From an uncultured Parafilimonas sp. (GTDB lineage: Bacteria > Bacteroidota > Bacteroidia > Chitinophagales > Chitinophagaceae): 48,225 nucleotides of DNA. The stretch lies in contig CAIRZB010000044.1 of the NCBI GenBank assembly GCA_903882935.1, positions 1-48,225 on the forward strand, written 5' to 3'. Shown here one piece after another: positions 1 to 9,263 of this stretch; positions within the stretch are counted from its first letter, which is position 1, and the number at the start of each line of letters is the position of its first letter. The notes under the pieces are model-generated. The model searched no databases and was not told the origin of the DNA. It was given only the letters and a program-made list of their open reading frames with translations. Made by a program: the position numbers and the translations under genes.

Positions 1-123
1 CACCGCTCATTTATCAGTTTCATCGTTAATATGATTGCCGGGCTTGTGGCCTACAACTTCCTCCCTAAAAAACCGGCCATCAGCTATCAAAAAGACTATT
101 CTATCCAATTACATGCATTTTGA
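1..123 (+). CDS. IS982-like transposase, C-terminal fragment
   Basis: Frame 1 is open from the window edge to a TGA at 121-123 and gives 40 residues. The pattern HRSFISFIVNMIAGL followed by Y-x-F-x-P-K-K-P resembles the C-terminal tail of IS982-family DDE transposases, which end in a hydrophobic helix with a PKKP-type motif. The catalytic part is upstream of the window. The family call rests on this short tail only; another IS family with a similar ending is possible. Confidence 0.5.
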   Translation, partial: HRSFISFIVNMIAGLVAYNFLPKKPAISYQKDYSIQLHAF

Positions 124-138
124 TTAATCGAACTCAGG
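1..138 (+). mobile_element. Right end of an IS982-like insertion sequence (cut by window edge)
   Basis: The transposase tail is followed by a short A+T-rich stretch and then by phosphatase coding sequence. The likely outer edge is near base 138, where the reverse complement begins ACCTGAGTTCG, plausible as a terminal inverted repeat. The opposite end lies outside the window, so neither the repeat nor a target duplication can be checked. The boundary is inferred from where phosphatase-like sequence starts. Confidence 0.45.
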
Positions 139-708
139 TTTTTTAGCAATGTGCTGGAAGACCCAGGGGTTATTTCTAGCCAGGGAGACAAATCATCGGT
201 TGTTACTGATGAACAGCTTGATTTTTTGGTAACCCAGCTAACAAGGGCTAAGGCTACCAACAATGCTGTAATTGTTGCATTGCACCACCCGCCTTTTACC
301 GCTGGCAAGAGCCATAGCGCCAGCCCTGCCATGTTAAAAGACTTGGATGCATGCTGTAAAAAAGCAAACTTTTGGCCACATGCATTTATCTCGGGCCATG
401 CCCACAACTACCAACGGTACACCCGCACTGTGGATGGCCACGACATACCTTATATAGTAGTTGGCAATGCAGGCCATGGTTTAACTGCCATACGAAACAG
501 CAGCAATGCAGGTCCGCTGAGAACACCCGTAAAACTAAGCGATGAACTGATATTTGAGAACTATGACGATAAAAACTACGGCTATTTGCGTGTAGTGGTA
601 GATAAGACCAACTTGGTAATTGAATACCACGATGCGGAAATAGACCAAAAATCATCGTCAGACGCGGTAACTGTTGATATAAAAAGCCATACGATGATAT
701 CAAACTAA
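139..708 (+). pseudogene. Metallophosphoesterase (purple acid phosphatase-like), 5'-truncated
   Basis: The frame is open from 124 and ends with TAA at 706-708, leaving about 190 codons. It keeps the last two metal-binding blocks of calcineurin-like phosphoesterases: ALHHPP (about 50 residues after the GTG at 151) and SGHAHNYQRY, the GHxH block typical of purple acid phosphatases. The earlier blocks (DxH, GD, GNHD) are absent because IS982-like sequence sits directly upstream. No credible start codon exists: the GTG at 151 falls inside the domain. The intact enzyme would hydrolyse phosphate esters, probably outside the cytoplasm. A non-functional remnant is most likely. The domain call is strong; the exact substrate class is not. 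Confidence 0.7.
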
Positions 709-751
709 GTAACTAGGGTACACTTTAAACAGCTATTTGTATCAATACATG

Positions 752-781
752 GCAGGCTTCGCCCAAAAAAGCGGGGCCTGC
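752..781. terminator. Hairpin between convergent genes
   Basis: GCAGGCTTCGC (752-762) pairs with GCGGGGCCTGC (771-781), giving 11 pairs of which two are G-U, around a CCAAAAAA loop. It lies between the phosphatase remnant (plus) and the small minus-strand gene. No clear T-tract follows, so it is only a candidate terminator. Confidence 0.35.
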
Positions 782-788
782 TATCGTG

Positions 789-1079
789 TTAATTTAGCTG
801 CACCACGGGCAGCCTATATAATTGCCCGTCGTACACAAATAGTTCCTCAATATCGTAGGTCCAGTATTTATACAAGGGGCTTTTACCCAAGTATTTGTCT
901 GCCTCCTCCTTGCTCTCTGCATTAATGGTAATCCACACGGTTTGGCTCTCCATGCTTACCACATAGCTGTCAACAATGTTTTTGTTGATGAGGTAGTTAA
1001 TGTATGTACGGTGTGGGGGAACAAGGTTCATAAACTGTTCATCCATCTCAAACCGTATTATGGCCTGGTACTTTTTCAT
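789..1079 (-). CDS. Small YciI-like (dimeric alpha/beta barrel) protein
   Basis: A 96-residue cytoplasmic protein with no signal or membrane segment. It starts MKKYQAIIRFEMDEQFMNLVP and has a central segment SQTVWITINAESKEEADKYL, the strand-helix pattern seen in YciI and muconolactone-isomerase-like ferredoxin folds. The ending KYWTYDIEELFVYDGQ fits a final strand. The ATG at 1079 is the only sensible start. It lies 38 bp downstream of mtaB on the same strand and is probably co-transcribed. Function is unknown; the fold assignment is inference from the pattern. Confidence 0.7.
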   Translation of the reverse strand: MKKYQAIIRFEMDEQFMNLVPPHRTYINYLINKNIVDSYVVSMESQTVWITINAESKEEADKYLGKSPLYKYWTYDIEELFVYDGQLYRLPVVQLN

Positions 1080-1117
1080 ACGCCTGTATTGTTTTTATAA
1101 CACCAGGCAAGCATTCG

Positions 1118-2401
1118 TTATTGCAATGTCCAATCAACCTGTTTGTTGGCCCATTCGGCACGGTATGGGGTGGTTACGCGTATATAGTTATCCGAGTAGC
1201 CCTCCATCATGCCGTTTTTATTAAAAATTTCAAACAACACTTTGCGCGTTTGCCCAATATGTTGCTCAGTAAAGTACTGCAACTTTTTGTAACTAAGGTT
1301 ACGCAAAATTTTATTTCGCTCATTCCTTATGTGTACCGGCACCACTGGCTTTATTTCCAACGCCTTGGTGTTGTCTCTTTCCGAATAAGTAAAAACGTGC
1401 AGGTAAGATACATCAAGTTGGTGCAGAAAATCAAAAGTTTCTGTAAAATCCCCTTCCGTCTCCGACGGAAAGCCCACAATCACATCAGCACCGATGGCGC
1501 AATGCGGCATCAGTTGCTTTATCAACCCCACCCTTTCCGCATATAGCTCCCGTTTGTACCTGCGGCGCATCAGGCCCAGTATTTTATTGCTGCCGCTTTG
1601 CAGCGGTATGTGGAAATGGGGCATAAACTTTTTGCTCTCTGCCACAAAGGCAATAATATCGTTGTTAAGCAGGTTGGGCTCAATGGACGATATTCTGTAA
1701 CGCTCAATACCTTCTACTTTATCTAACTGCTGTATCAAATCAAAAAAATCCTGCTCGCTGCCATTAATCGCCCCGGGGCCTGCGTTGGTTCTAAAATCAC
1801 CTAGGTTTACCCCGGTCAACACAATCTCTTTCACTCCTCCAGCAGCAATTTTCCGTGCATTGTCAACCACATTTTGCACACTGTCGCTGCGGCTTTTGCC
1901 CCGTGCCATGGGTATGGTGCAAAAGCTACAGTTGTAACTGCACCCGTCCTGCACTTTTAAAAAGGTGCGGGTGCGGTCATTTGCTGAAAAAGAGGCGTTA
2001 AACCCTGTTACTTCCTCAATATCGCAACTGGATATTTTTGCCGAATCGCCCTTGGCCAGTTCCCGTAAATGGGCGCCTATGTTAAACTTTTCGCCTGCCC
2101 CCAATACCAAGTCAACACCGGGTATTTCGGCAATTTCTTTTGGTTTTAATTGCGCATAGCAGCCTGTTATTACTACCAGGCTTTCGGGGCTGCGGCGTTG
2201 TATGCGGCGCACAAGCATACGGCATTCCTTATCCGCATTGTCGGTTACGCTGCAAGTGTTTATAACATACACGTCTGCCGTTTCCTCAAACTCCTTTTTC
2301 TCAAACCCGTCGTTCTCCAGCATGCGCGAGAGTGTGGAGGTTTCAGAAAAATTAAGCTTGCAGCCTAATGTGTGGAATGCAACGGAACGCTTTTTGTCCA
2401 T
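1118..2401 (-). CDS. mtaB: tRNA (N6-L-threonylcarbamoyladenosine(37)-C2)-methylthiotransferase MtaB
   Basis: Radical-SAM enzyme that adds a methylthio group to t6A37 of ANN-decoding tRNAs. The N-terminal UPF0004 domain carries its three cluster cysteines in TLGCKLNFSET, INTCSVTDNAD and VITGCYAQ. The radical-SAM motif is CSYNCSFCTIP (CxxxCxxC), followed by ARGKSRS. A short TRAM-like ending (GQTRKVLFEIF to the C-terminus) completes a protein of about 427 residues, normal for MtaB. Translation is placed at the ATG at 2401 (MDKKRSVAFHTLGC), not seven codons upstream, because homologues begin with this block and a -7-like promoter box lies at 2409-2416. The TLGCKLNFSET signature favours MtaB over MiaB or RimO. 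Confidence 0.93.
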   Translation of the reverse strand: MDKKRSVAFHTLGCKLNFSETSTLSRMLENDGFEKKEFEETADVYVINTCSVTDNADKECRMLVRRIQRRSPESLVVITGCYAQLKPKEIAEIPGVDLVLGAGEKFNIGAHLRELAKGDSAKISSCDIEEVTGFNASFSANDRTRTFLKVQDGCSYNCSFCTIPMARGKSRSDSVQNVVDNARKIAAGGVKEIVLTGVNLGDFRTNAGPGAINGSEQDFFDLIQQLDKVEGIERYRISSIEPNLLNNDIIAFVAESKKFMPHFHIPLQSGSNKILGLMRRRYKRELYAERVGLIKQLMPHCAIGADVIVGFPSETEGDFTETFDFLHQLDVSYLHVFTYSERDNTKALEIKPVVPVHIRNERNKILRNLSYKKLQYFTEQHIGQTRKVLFEIFNKNGMMEGYSDNYIRVTTPYRAEWANKQVDWTLQ

Positions 2402-2408
2402 AAGCGTG

Positions 2409-2416
2409 CAAAGATA
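2409..2416 (-). promoter_or_regulatory. TATCTTTG (-7-type) box before mtaB
   Basis: On the minus strand this reads TATCTTTG, a perfect match to the Bacteroidetes -7 consensus TAnnTTTG. It ends 7 nt before the mtaB ATG, so the transcript would be nearly leaderless. No clear -33 TTG was found at the usual distance. Confidence 0.45.
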
Positions 2417-2640
2417 AACCAAGTTTATGGTTTTTTGATGGGGGGGGTGGGTTACACTTGCCAGGACGCCAACCCGGCACCGGTTTTCGCTTTCTTTATT
2501 TTTTATGAAATGTTAGCCTGTGGCGAAGTGCCGTTTAATCACTGGCACACGCATAGCACACAGCCAAAATAGGGGCTGGCACAATTACGCCGAAATATGT
2601 GAATGGCAAAGCCTAACTTTATTACCCAACATTGAACAAC

Positions 2641-3420
2641 ATGCCTTTAAAAGCCTTACTGGTGGATGATGAGGACAATAACCTTGGCCTTTTGCAGTTT
2701 ATGCTGCAACACGATTGCGATGGGGTGCACGTAGCTGGCATGGTTAAAAACGCCCAGCAGGCGCGCCAATGGCTACAGGCCAATACAGCCGATGTGGTTT
2801 TTTTAGATATTAACATGCCAGGCGAAAATGGCTTTGCCTTTTTGGCAAGCCTACCCGTACAAAACTTCGCCGTGGTTTTTGTTACCGCCTACAACGAATA
2901 CGCCCTACAGGCCATTAAGGCAAGCGCAGTAGACTATATTTTAAAGCCTGTAAATATTACCGAGCTGCAAAAGGCGGTTGAAAAAATTAAACAATTAACT
3001 GCCAACCCTACTGTAGCCAACCAAAGCCAGCAGTTACTGCAACACCTGCTGCAAACCATAGGCGTAAAACAACCGCCAAAAAAAATTGCGCTGCCGCAAC
3101 TGGGCAGCATTAATTTTATTGAGCTGGATGATGTGGTATCCCTACAGGCCGACAGCAACTATACCATTATACACACCAAAGACATGCAAAAATTGGTGGT
3201 GAGCAAAACGTTGAAAGATTTTGAAGAGCTGCTGGATGATAGCCAATTTGTGCGCATCCACAAATCATATATCGTACAACTTAGATACATAAAAGAGTAC
3301 AGCACAGCCGATGGCAGTATTGTAAAAATGACCGACGGTAACCAATGGAGCATCAGCAGACGGCTGCTTGATTTTTTTCTGGACAAGATGAAAACAAACA
3401 GCCTGATGTTTGGCAAATAG
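2641..3420 (+). CDS. LytTR-family response regulator
   Basis: Two-domain DNA-binding response regulator of 259 residues. The receiver domain (about 1-120) starts LKALLVDDED, has the phospho-acceptor Asp56 in VVFLDINMPGENGF, and the conserved Lys in YILKPVNI. The LytTR domain (about 155-255) includes FIELDDVVSLQADSNYTIIH, FVRIHKSYIV and WSISRRLL. A TTG lies three codons upstream at 2632, but the ATG at 2641 places the receiver motif at its normal distance from the start. The histidine kinase gene follows after 45 bp, so they form one operon and almost certainly a cognate pair. Its targets cannot be read from the sequence; the secreted-protein gene downstream is a candidate. Confidence 0.93.
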   Translation: MPLKALLVDDEDNNLGLLQFMLQHDCDGVHVAGMVKNAQQARQWLQANTADVVFLDINMPGENGFAFLASLPVQNFAVVFVTAYNEYALQAIKASAVDYILKPVNITELQKAVEKIKQLTANPTVANQSQQLLQHLLQTIGVKQPPKKIALPQLGSINFIELDDVVSLQADSNYTIIHTKDMQKLVVSKTLKDFEELLDDSQFVRIHKSYIVQLRYIKEYSTADGSIVKMTDGNQWSISRRLLDFFLDKMKTNSLMFGK

Positions 3421-3465
3421 CCATGCTGCGTTGCGTTATGATGCCAACACAATAATTAAAAAACT

Positions 3466-6429
3466 ATGCGCTTTACGGTAACCGTTTTCATTATCTTTTT
3501 CACCGTGCTTACCTGCCATGCGCAGCAGGGGCACTATACCGATTTTACGGTAAATGATGGCCTGCCCAGTAATTATGTTTACCGTTGCATTGAGGACGAC
3601 AAAGGCTTTTTATGGGTAGCAACAGATGCCGGGGTGGCCCGGTTTGATGGTAGGCATTTTCAAGTGTTTACCACAAAAGACGGCTTGCCCGATAACGAGG
3701 TACTGGAAATTGTAAAAGAAAACAATGGCCGCATTTGGGTAAGCTGCTTTAAAAAAAGCCCCGCTTGGTTTGATGAAGTTAAAAACCGCTTTATTAACGC
3801 TAATGAAGATACAAACCTAGCTAAAGCAAACAAGCAGGCCACCTACCGTTACCTGTACACGCTGCCCGGCGGGGGCGTTATGTACTATACGGGCGACGGC
3901 AGCTACATCTTCAGGCAAAATAAACTTGTAGCGCTTGAAGGGCCAAACAATGGCACCTTTCTCGTTAGCGAACAACCTGACGGCACGATGTTAACCTGGG
4001 CCAACTCGGATTTTAACCAAGCTAGCGGCTTGCACGTAACAAAACTTTACCAGCAAAAAAATGAGCGGGCGGTGGATAGCGTTACGCTTACAAACAGTAA
4101 CGCTGACCGTTATTCTGTACCAGCGCTACACAACGGCGTGTTGTTCACCTACTGCGCCAATAAAAACCTTTGTTATGTGTACAGCCAGCTTGGCACGGCA
4201 CCGCTGCGCTACGGTAAAGATTCAATCCGGATTACCGAAAGCTGTTTTTTTTATGGCTTTACAGGCAACTGGTTGGTGTTTTATGGCAACTCAGGTAAAA
4301 TGTATGTGTACAACAGCGCAACCCTGCAGCCAATATTTGTAATGCAGGGCAACTATGCCCCCGATGGGCTTTTTAAAGATAGCAGGGGCAATATTTGGGT
4401 TAGCACTATTGATAAAGGGCTTGTGCTGTATAAAAACGAGCAGGTAAGCAGCTTGCCAATGCCCACCGGCTTTACCAATACCAGTTTTTTAAGCATTGCC
4501 CATAGCAGTAACGGCACGTTGCTGGCGGGCAATTTTAACGGGCAAGTACTTCAGCATAAAGGCAACAAAGCCGTTGTACATAATGTGGCCACAAAAGCAA
4601 AAGGCATTATACGCATACGTAAAATACTGCTGTCACAAAACAAGGTTTTTACCGTTTCCGAATGGGGCATTAACGTAAATTATTCGCGCTTGCTTACTTC
4701 TCCATCTACTAAACTGGTGTATGGTAAAACGGCCATCAACTATAACGACAGTATTATTATTGGCGGCAATGTTGGCCGCCTGTTTAAAATAAATACGGCT
4801 ACCCTCCAAACAACCCAGCTGAATAGTGTAAACAAAAGGGTTACCTCGCTGGCAAAAGGGCCAGGCGGCACCGTATATTTCAGTTCGATAGATGGATTGT
4901 ATAAATTCGATTACCCAACTAACAGCTACCAAAGCGTGGCCCCGAATAATACTGTGCTTGCCAACCGCATAACAGGCATTTGTACTACAACTGACGGGCT
5001 TATTTGGGCCGCTACTGCAGATAACGGCGTGGGCGTGGTAAACGCCGACACGCTATTATACCATGTAACGGAGCAAGTTGGCATTTCAAGCAACGCCGTG
5101 CGAAGCATAGTTGCAGGCGCCCCCGGGCAGGTTTGGCTGGGCACCGGCAAGGGCATAAGTGTTATTAAATACAAACTGGTAAATGGCAGCATTGCCTGCA
5201 CTGTGCAAAATATCTCTGTGAACGATGGGTTAACCAGCAATGTGGTTAACGAAATGGCCTATAACAATGATACTGTGTTTGCCGCTACGGCATCGGGCAT
5301 ATCTGTGATTCCTGCCAGTATTTCCATCGCACCGTTTAACATACCTGTGCAAATAACCGGGGTTAGTATCAACCAGCGCGATACCGTAATTGCCAATACT
5401 TACAAACTGGGTTACGGCCAGCGTAACATACAGTTAAAAATGGCTGGCATTGAGCTGAACGGCCACTTTAAAAACTTGCAATACAGCCTTGATGACAACC
5501 AGCCTTGGACCACCCTTGACGACAACACCCTAACCTTGCAACTAAACAGTGGCAGCCATACCATACAGGTACGCGCCATGGATGTAAACGGATACATCAG
5601 CAACAAAACACTCACCGTGCGGTTTACCGTTGCAACACCCTATTGGCAGTCCGTTTGGTTTTGGGCCCTTATTGCAGCAGCTTTGCAGGGTATTATTTTT
5701 TACTTGGTAAGCAGGCAGCATAAAAAACGGCGGGAGGCTACACTGGCTAAAAAAATTGCGTTGGTACATACCGCTGCGTTGGAGCAGCAGGCTTTTACAG
5801 CTTTAATGAACCCGCATTTTATGTTTAATGCCCTTAACAGTATACAGCATTACATTAACCTGCAAGACAGGCAAAATGCCAACCGATACCTGAGCGACTT
5901 TGCATCGCTGATACGCAAAAGCTTTGAGGCATCGCAAAAATACTTTATCACACTTGAGGAGGAATTGGAGAACATAAAAATTTACATGCGACTGGAGCAG
6001 ATGCGCTTTAATAGTAAGTTTGAGTACGAAGTGCAGATGGGCCTAAATGTTGATGCCGATGAATGGATGATACCCACCATGGTTGTACAGCCTTTTTTGG
6101 AAAATGCCCTGCTGCATGGCATAATGCCCTCCACCGTACATGGCCGTGTGGTGATAGCTTGTACGGTACAGCACAACAGCCTTTTGTTAACCATAACTGA
6201 TAACGGCATAGGCATTGCCAACAGCCGCGCCCTAAACGCCAATAACAGCCATAAAAGCCTAGGCATGCAATTAATTGAAAAACGCATTGCTGCATTAAGC
6301 AGGGTTTGTGAGTCTTCCATTACAGTATCCATTAAGCCGGCCTTCGACAACGCAACAAACCCTGGTACCACCATTAGCATTTTTGTACCAGGTGGGCTTT
6401 ACAAAGCTTGGGTACAGGCAAACGGATAG
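3466..6429 (+). CDS. Beta-propeller sensor histidine kinase, LytS type
   Basis: Membrane sensor kinase of 987 residues. A signal peptide (MRFTVTVFIIFFTVLTCHAQ) is followed by a periplasmic two-component-regulator propeller made of repeats such as DDKGFLWVATDAGVARFDG, DSRGNIWVSTIDKGL and TTDGLIWAATADNGVG. A Y_Y_Y domain (about 640-720) ends in VRAMDVNGYISN. One transmembrane helix begins near residue 730 (WFWALIAAALQGIIFYLV). The cytoplasmic LytS-type kinase has phospho-acceptor His784 in NPHFMFNALNSIQ, an N-box QPFLENALLHG and a G-box TDNGIGI. It pairs with the LytTR regulator just upstream. Architecture is that of the hybrid-free propeller kinases common in Bacteroidetes, where the propeller senses an extracytoplasmic ligand; the ligand here is unknown. 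Confidence 0.93.
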   Translation: MRFTVTVFIIFFTVLTCHAQQGHYTDFTVNDGLPSNYVYRCIEDDKGFLWVATDAGVARFDGRHFQVFTTKDGLPDNEVLEIVKENNGRIWVSCFKKSPAWFDEVKNRFINANEDTNLAKANKQATYRYLYTLPGGGVMYYTGDGSYIFRQNKLVALEGPNNGTFLVSEQPDGTMLTWANSDFNQASGLHVTKLYQQKNERAVDSVTLTNSNADRYSVPALHNGVLFTYCANKNLCYVYSQLGTAPLRYGKDSIRITESCFFYGFTGNWLVFYGNSGKMYVYNSATLQPIFVMQGNYAPDGLFKDSRGNIWVSTIDKGLVLYKNEQVSSLPMPTGFTNTSFLSIAHSSNGTLLAGNFNGQVLQHKGNKAVVHNVATKAKGIIRIRKILLSQNKVFTVSEWGINVNYSRLLTSPSTKLVYGKTAINYNDSIIIGGNVGRLFKINTATLQTTQLNSVNKRVTSLAKGPGGTVYFSSIDGLYKFDYPTNSYQSVAPNNTVLANRITGICTTTDGLIWAATADNGVGVVNADTLLYHVTEQVGISSNAVRSIVAGAPGQVWLGTGKGISVIKYKLVNGSIACTVQNISVNDGLTSNVVNEMAYNNDTVFAATASGISVIPASISIAPFNIPVQITGVSINQRDTVIANTYKLGYGQRNIQLKMAGIELNGHFKNLQYSLDDNQPWTTLDDNTLTLQLNSGSHTIQVRAMDVNGYISNKTLTVRFTVATPYWQSVWFWALIAAALQGIIFYLVSRQHKKRREATLAKKIALVHTAALEQQAFTALMNPHFMFNALNSIQHYINLQDRQNANRYLSDFASLIRKSFEASQKYFITLEEELENIKIYMRLEQMRFNSKFEYEVQMGLNVDADEWMIPTMVVQPFLENALLHGIMPSTVHGRVVIACTVQHNSLLLTITDNGIGIANSRALNANNSHKSLGMQLIEKRIAALSRVCESSITVSIKPAFDNATNPGTTISIFVPGGLYKAWVQANG

Positions 6430-6803
6430 ACAATAATTGCTTTTTTCTTACACAGTGTAATTATTAATCCTACAATAAAAGTAACAAACAAAGTTACCAC
6501 ACGCTCATTCATTCGTACCACTCACACCGCCATATACATGTGTTGCTCAAATTGCGTTTAAACAAATAACTATACAAGTACTTTAGTATCTGTAACAAAA
6601 TTTGAATGTAAAACAATCCATTAGTACCAAAAAACCATGCAGGGGTAAATACGCAAGCATTGCTGCCATAAAAGCTTCTGTAAAAAAAGCATTTACACCC
6701 AATAGAACAAACATACAGCACCGCTTTTTTTGCGCACGCAATTACAAAAAGTATTACTGTTTGATTAACAAAATATACTAGTCACCAAATTAAATAACAA
6801 CGT
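6430..6803. other. Intergenic region with a perfect small palindrome
   Basis: An A+T-rich 374-bp gap without a convincing gene. TTACAC-A-GTGTAA at 6448-6460 is a perfect 6-1-6 palindrome placed 18 bp after the kinase stop; it could be a regulator site or part of a weak terminator. The remainder presumably holds the promoter of the secreted-protein gene; no TAnnTTTG box with a partner was identified. Confidence 0.4.
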
Positions 6804-8954
6804 ATGAAAAAACAATTTTACATGTTTATCGTTGCATTGCTTACAATGCACACCTATGCGCATTCGCAGTTTGTAAGGGAGTATGTGCCAACTCCCAATG
6901 CAAACCTTTCATTTGAGTGTATTGCAAAAGCCCAAAGCGGTAATTATTTTATTGCGGGTTTGCAAGATACATCAGTGTATGTGGCCGAAGTTAACAGCAG
7001 CGGCAATATTGTAAGGGAAAAACTCGTGGGCCTAGGCATTAACAACAGTAGTAATTTTTACAGGCTCAATGCCATGATTGTAGATGCTGACTTTAACATT
7101 GTTATTGTGGGGCTTACAAAACCAGCATCAAGCCCGTTAAAGGCCTTTTTAATGAAGCTAAGCCCAGCATTGAGTGTGTTGCTGCATGTTGTTTATACAA
7201 ACAATAACACGGTGTACGAAATGGCCTTTACTGATGTAAAAGATTATAAAGCAAACAGTGCCAACGATGGCTACTATGTATGTGGTTACAGCAACGACCC
7301 AAGCAACCAGGATGCTGCGCTAATGAGGCTAGACCGCAACACCGGTGCGATTATTGCACAGTTTAATGGCCAGCCCTCGGCAACTGCCAGTACCAGGGAC
7401 ACCTATGCTTCGCTGTTGATTGACATACCCACTAACCCAGTAGTACAACCGGCAATTTTTGTAACCGGCGGTTTAAGCACGGGTGCCGCTTCTACCATCC
7501 GCCCGTGGCTTAACAAACACAACATAGGCACACTTGCTTTTGCGCAAGGCGAAAGGTATTTGATGGATGTGCAAACATCCCAAACAGGCAGCTTGTACAA
7601 TGTTGGCATTGTAAAAGACGTGGCCAACAAAACCATTTTATATAGTTGGTATGGCAACCCAACAACCGCGCTGGGCAACCACACTGTAATGGGCTTAAGC
7701 AGCGTTAACGCGGGCACTTTGGCCCCCGTGTGGCAAAAACAGTATAAGTTTACCAACCCTATTGCCGTGCCAGCTTTTCCATACAGTACTTTAAGAAAAA
7801 TTGAAACGGATGCCAACGGGTATATTGCACAGGGTGGCTGGAGTGACGGGGTTCAAGATGGCGGCGGTGAAATATTTTTTATCCGCACCGATAAAACCGG
7901 GGTGCCGCAATGGGCGAGGCAATACAAGGGCGTTTTTAACTACGAACCGTTTAACACAAGCTTTTTGGTTGATGGCCCCAACATTTTCGCAATAGGTTAT
8001 AAAGTTGTGGCGGGCTTTACCAGGGGGGTGTTAATTAAAACGCCGTTGGCCACAGGAAGCATGGATACAACCTGCGCCAGGGTGCTTACAACAGTAACGG
8101 CAGACAGCACGTTTGCTAAAGCCGACCAAGTAGTGGCCGTTAACCTGGCAGTTACCCCTGCAACCAACTACTACCCCATCAACTGTATCGTTTCCACTGG
8201 CACTAAGCCTTGCGACACCTGTATTGCAAAAGCTTTGCCTTGTAGCCCAAATTTCACGCTTACAGGCGTTTTGGTGGGCAACAACACCACTTTTTCAGTT
8301 ACAGCCTCAAACTACGTTACAGGTTGCAACTCGCAGTTTTTCGTTAGCCAAGTAAACGCAGTAAGCCCTTTTACCGACATACCCGGTACCAAACTTACCG
8401 CTGCGGCCTAGGGTGCAACGGCACCTACCGTTTTTCCGGGTTATAACGGCACAGGCACTGCGGGCACTAACCTAACAGGCATTTTTTCAGCGGGGTTAAT
8501 ATACCGGGTAAGGCATATAATGAGTGGGCTGAACAATTGCGGCGTTTTTGTGTCAGACACCTCATCGCAGCTCATATTACAGGCTGCGGGCTTAAAGCCT
8601 TTTGGCCCCAAAACGCTTATTGTTCTTGACGAAAGAAAGCCTGGTTTCAACCTGAAGCCCTACCTCAACATACCCGGTTGGAGAACACAGGATGCTACCA
8701 ATAAACCCGCCGGCGCGTTTGCCTACCCTAACCCGGCACAGGGTTATGTGGCTTTTGATGCCACGGCCATACGGGTTGAAAATATTGTATTAAAAATTGT
8801 AAATGGCAACGGGCAAACCATGTATACCGTTAATTTGGGTGGTAAAAAACAAGCTTTGGTTGCTACCGGCAAATGGGCTGGTGGCTTATACCTGTACAGT
8901 TTTACCAACAACGGGCAGGCGGTTTCTGTGGGTAAATTTGTGGTATCGCATTAA
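6804..8954 (+). pseudogene. T9SS-secreted protein interrupted by an in-frame TAG
   Basis: One frame runs for 717 codons but contains TAG at 8409-8411 (codon 536). The N-terminus has a signal peptide (MKKQFYMFIVALLTMHTYAHSQ). The body looks like a beta-propeller or delayed-repeat secreted protein, with phrases such as NYFIAGLQDTSVYVAEV, GYYVCGYSNDPSNQDA and ETDANGYIAQGGWSDGVQDG. After the TAG the same frame continues through a C-terminal type A T9SS sorting domain: FAYPNPAQGYVAF, then GQTMYTVNLG, and GLYLYSFTNNGQAVSVGKFVV. Termination at the TAG would remove the sorting signal, so a 535-residue product could not be exported through T9SS. A CAG-to-TAG change would explain it. It sits downstream of the LytTR/kinase pair. 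Catalytic activity was not recognised. Confidence 0.82.
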
Positions 8955-8976
8955 TCTGTGAAAAATAACCACCTAC

Positions 8977-9006
8977 AGCCCCGGCCATTTGTGCCGGGGC
9001 TTTTTT
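8977..9006 (+). terminator. Rho-independent terminator
   Basis: AGCCCCGGC (8977-8985) pairs perfectly with GCCGGGGCT (8993-9001) around a 7-nt loop, followed directly by a run of T. It lies 22 bp after the T9SS-protein gene and terminates that unit. Confidence 0.88.
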
Positions 9007-9231
9007 GTTGGTGTTACCCTACACCCATCAAAATGTACCCCAAAAAAAAGCTGTTTTCACCTTGCGCCTACCTGCCACAATTACCTTTAACCATCGTTTA
9101 TGCAGTCAAGAAAGGCCGGCCCCATGATGCGAGGATTTTTATTTCCCGCCAATTTTCAACCAAACTTCTCAATCATTTCTTAAAAACATATTATTCTTAG
9201 TATTCAATTTCCCTTTTTTCAATTATTAAGG

Positions 9232-9239
9232 TATGTTTG
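9232..9239 (+). promoter_or_regulatory. TATGTTTG (-7-type) box before the DUF2723 gene
   Basis: Exact TAnnTTTG match, 24 bp before the ATG at 9264. It overlaps the alternative TTG start at 9237, which would therefore lie inside the promoter; this favours the ATG. No clear -33 TTG is visible. The gap 9007-9231 otherwise shows only A+T-rich sequence. Confidence 0.5.
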
Positions 9240-9263
9240 CGACTCTTTAAAAACCAGAAACTG

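Noticed and set aside
5982-6380. A 132-codon minus-strand ORF opposite the histidine kinase
   Set aside because: It lies antisense to a fully conserved kinase domain and has no recognisable family; a shadow of codon bias.
6509-6721. A 70-codon minus-strand ORF in the gap before the T9SS cargo
   Set aside because: Cys/Phe/Tyr-rich without a domain; no promoter; composition typical of A+T-rich noncoding DNA.
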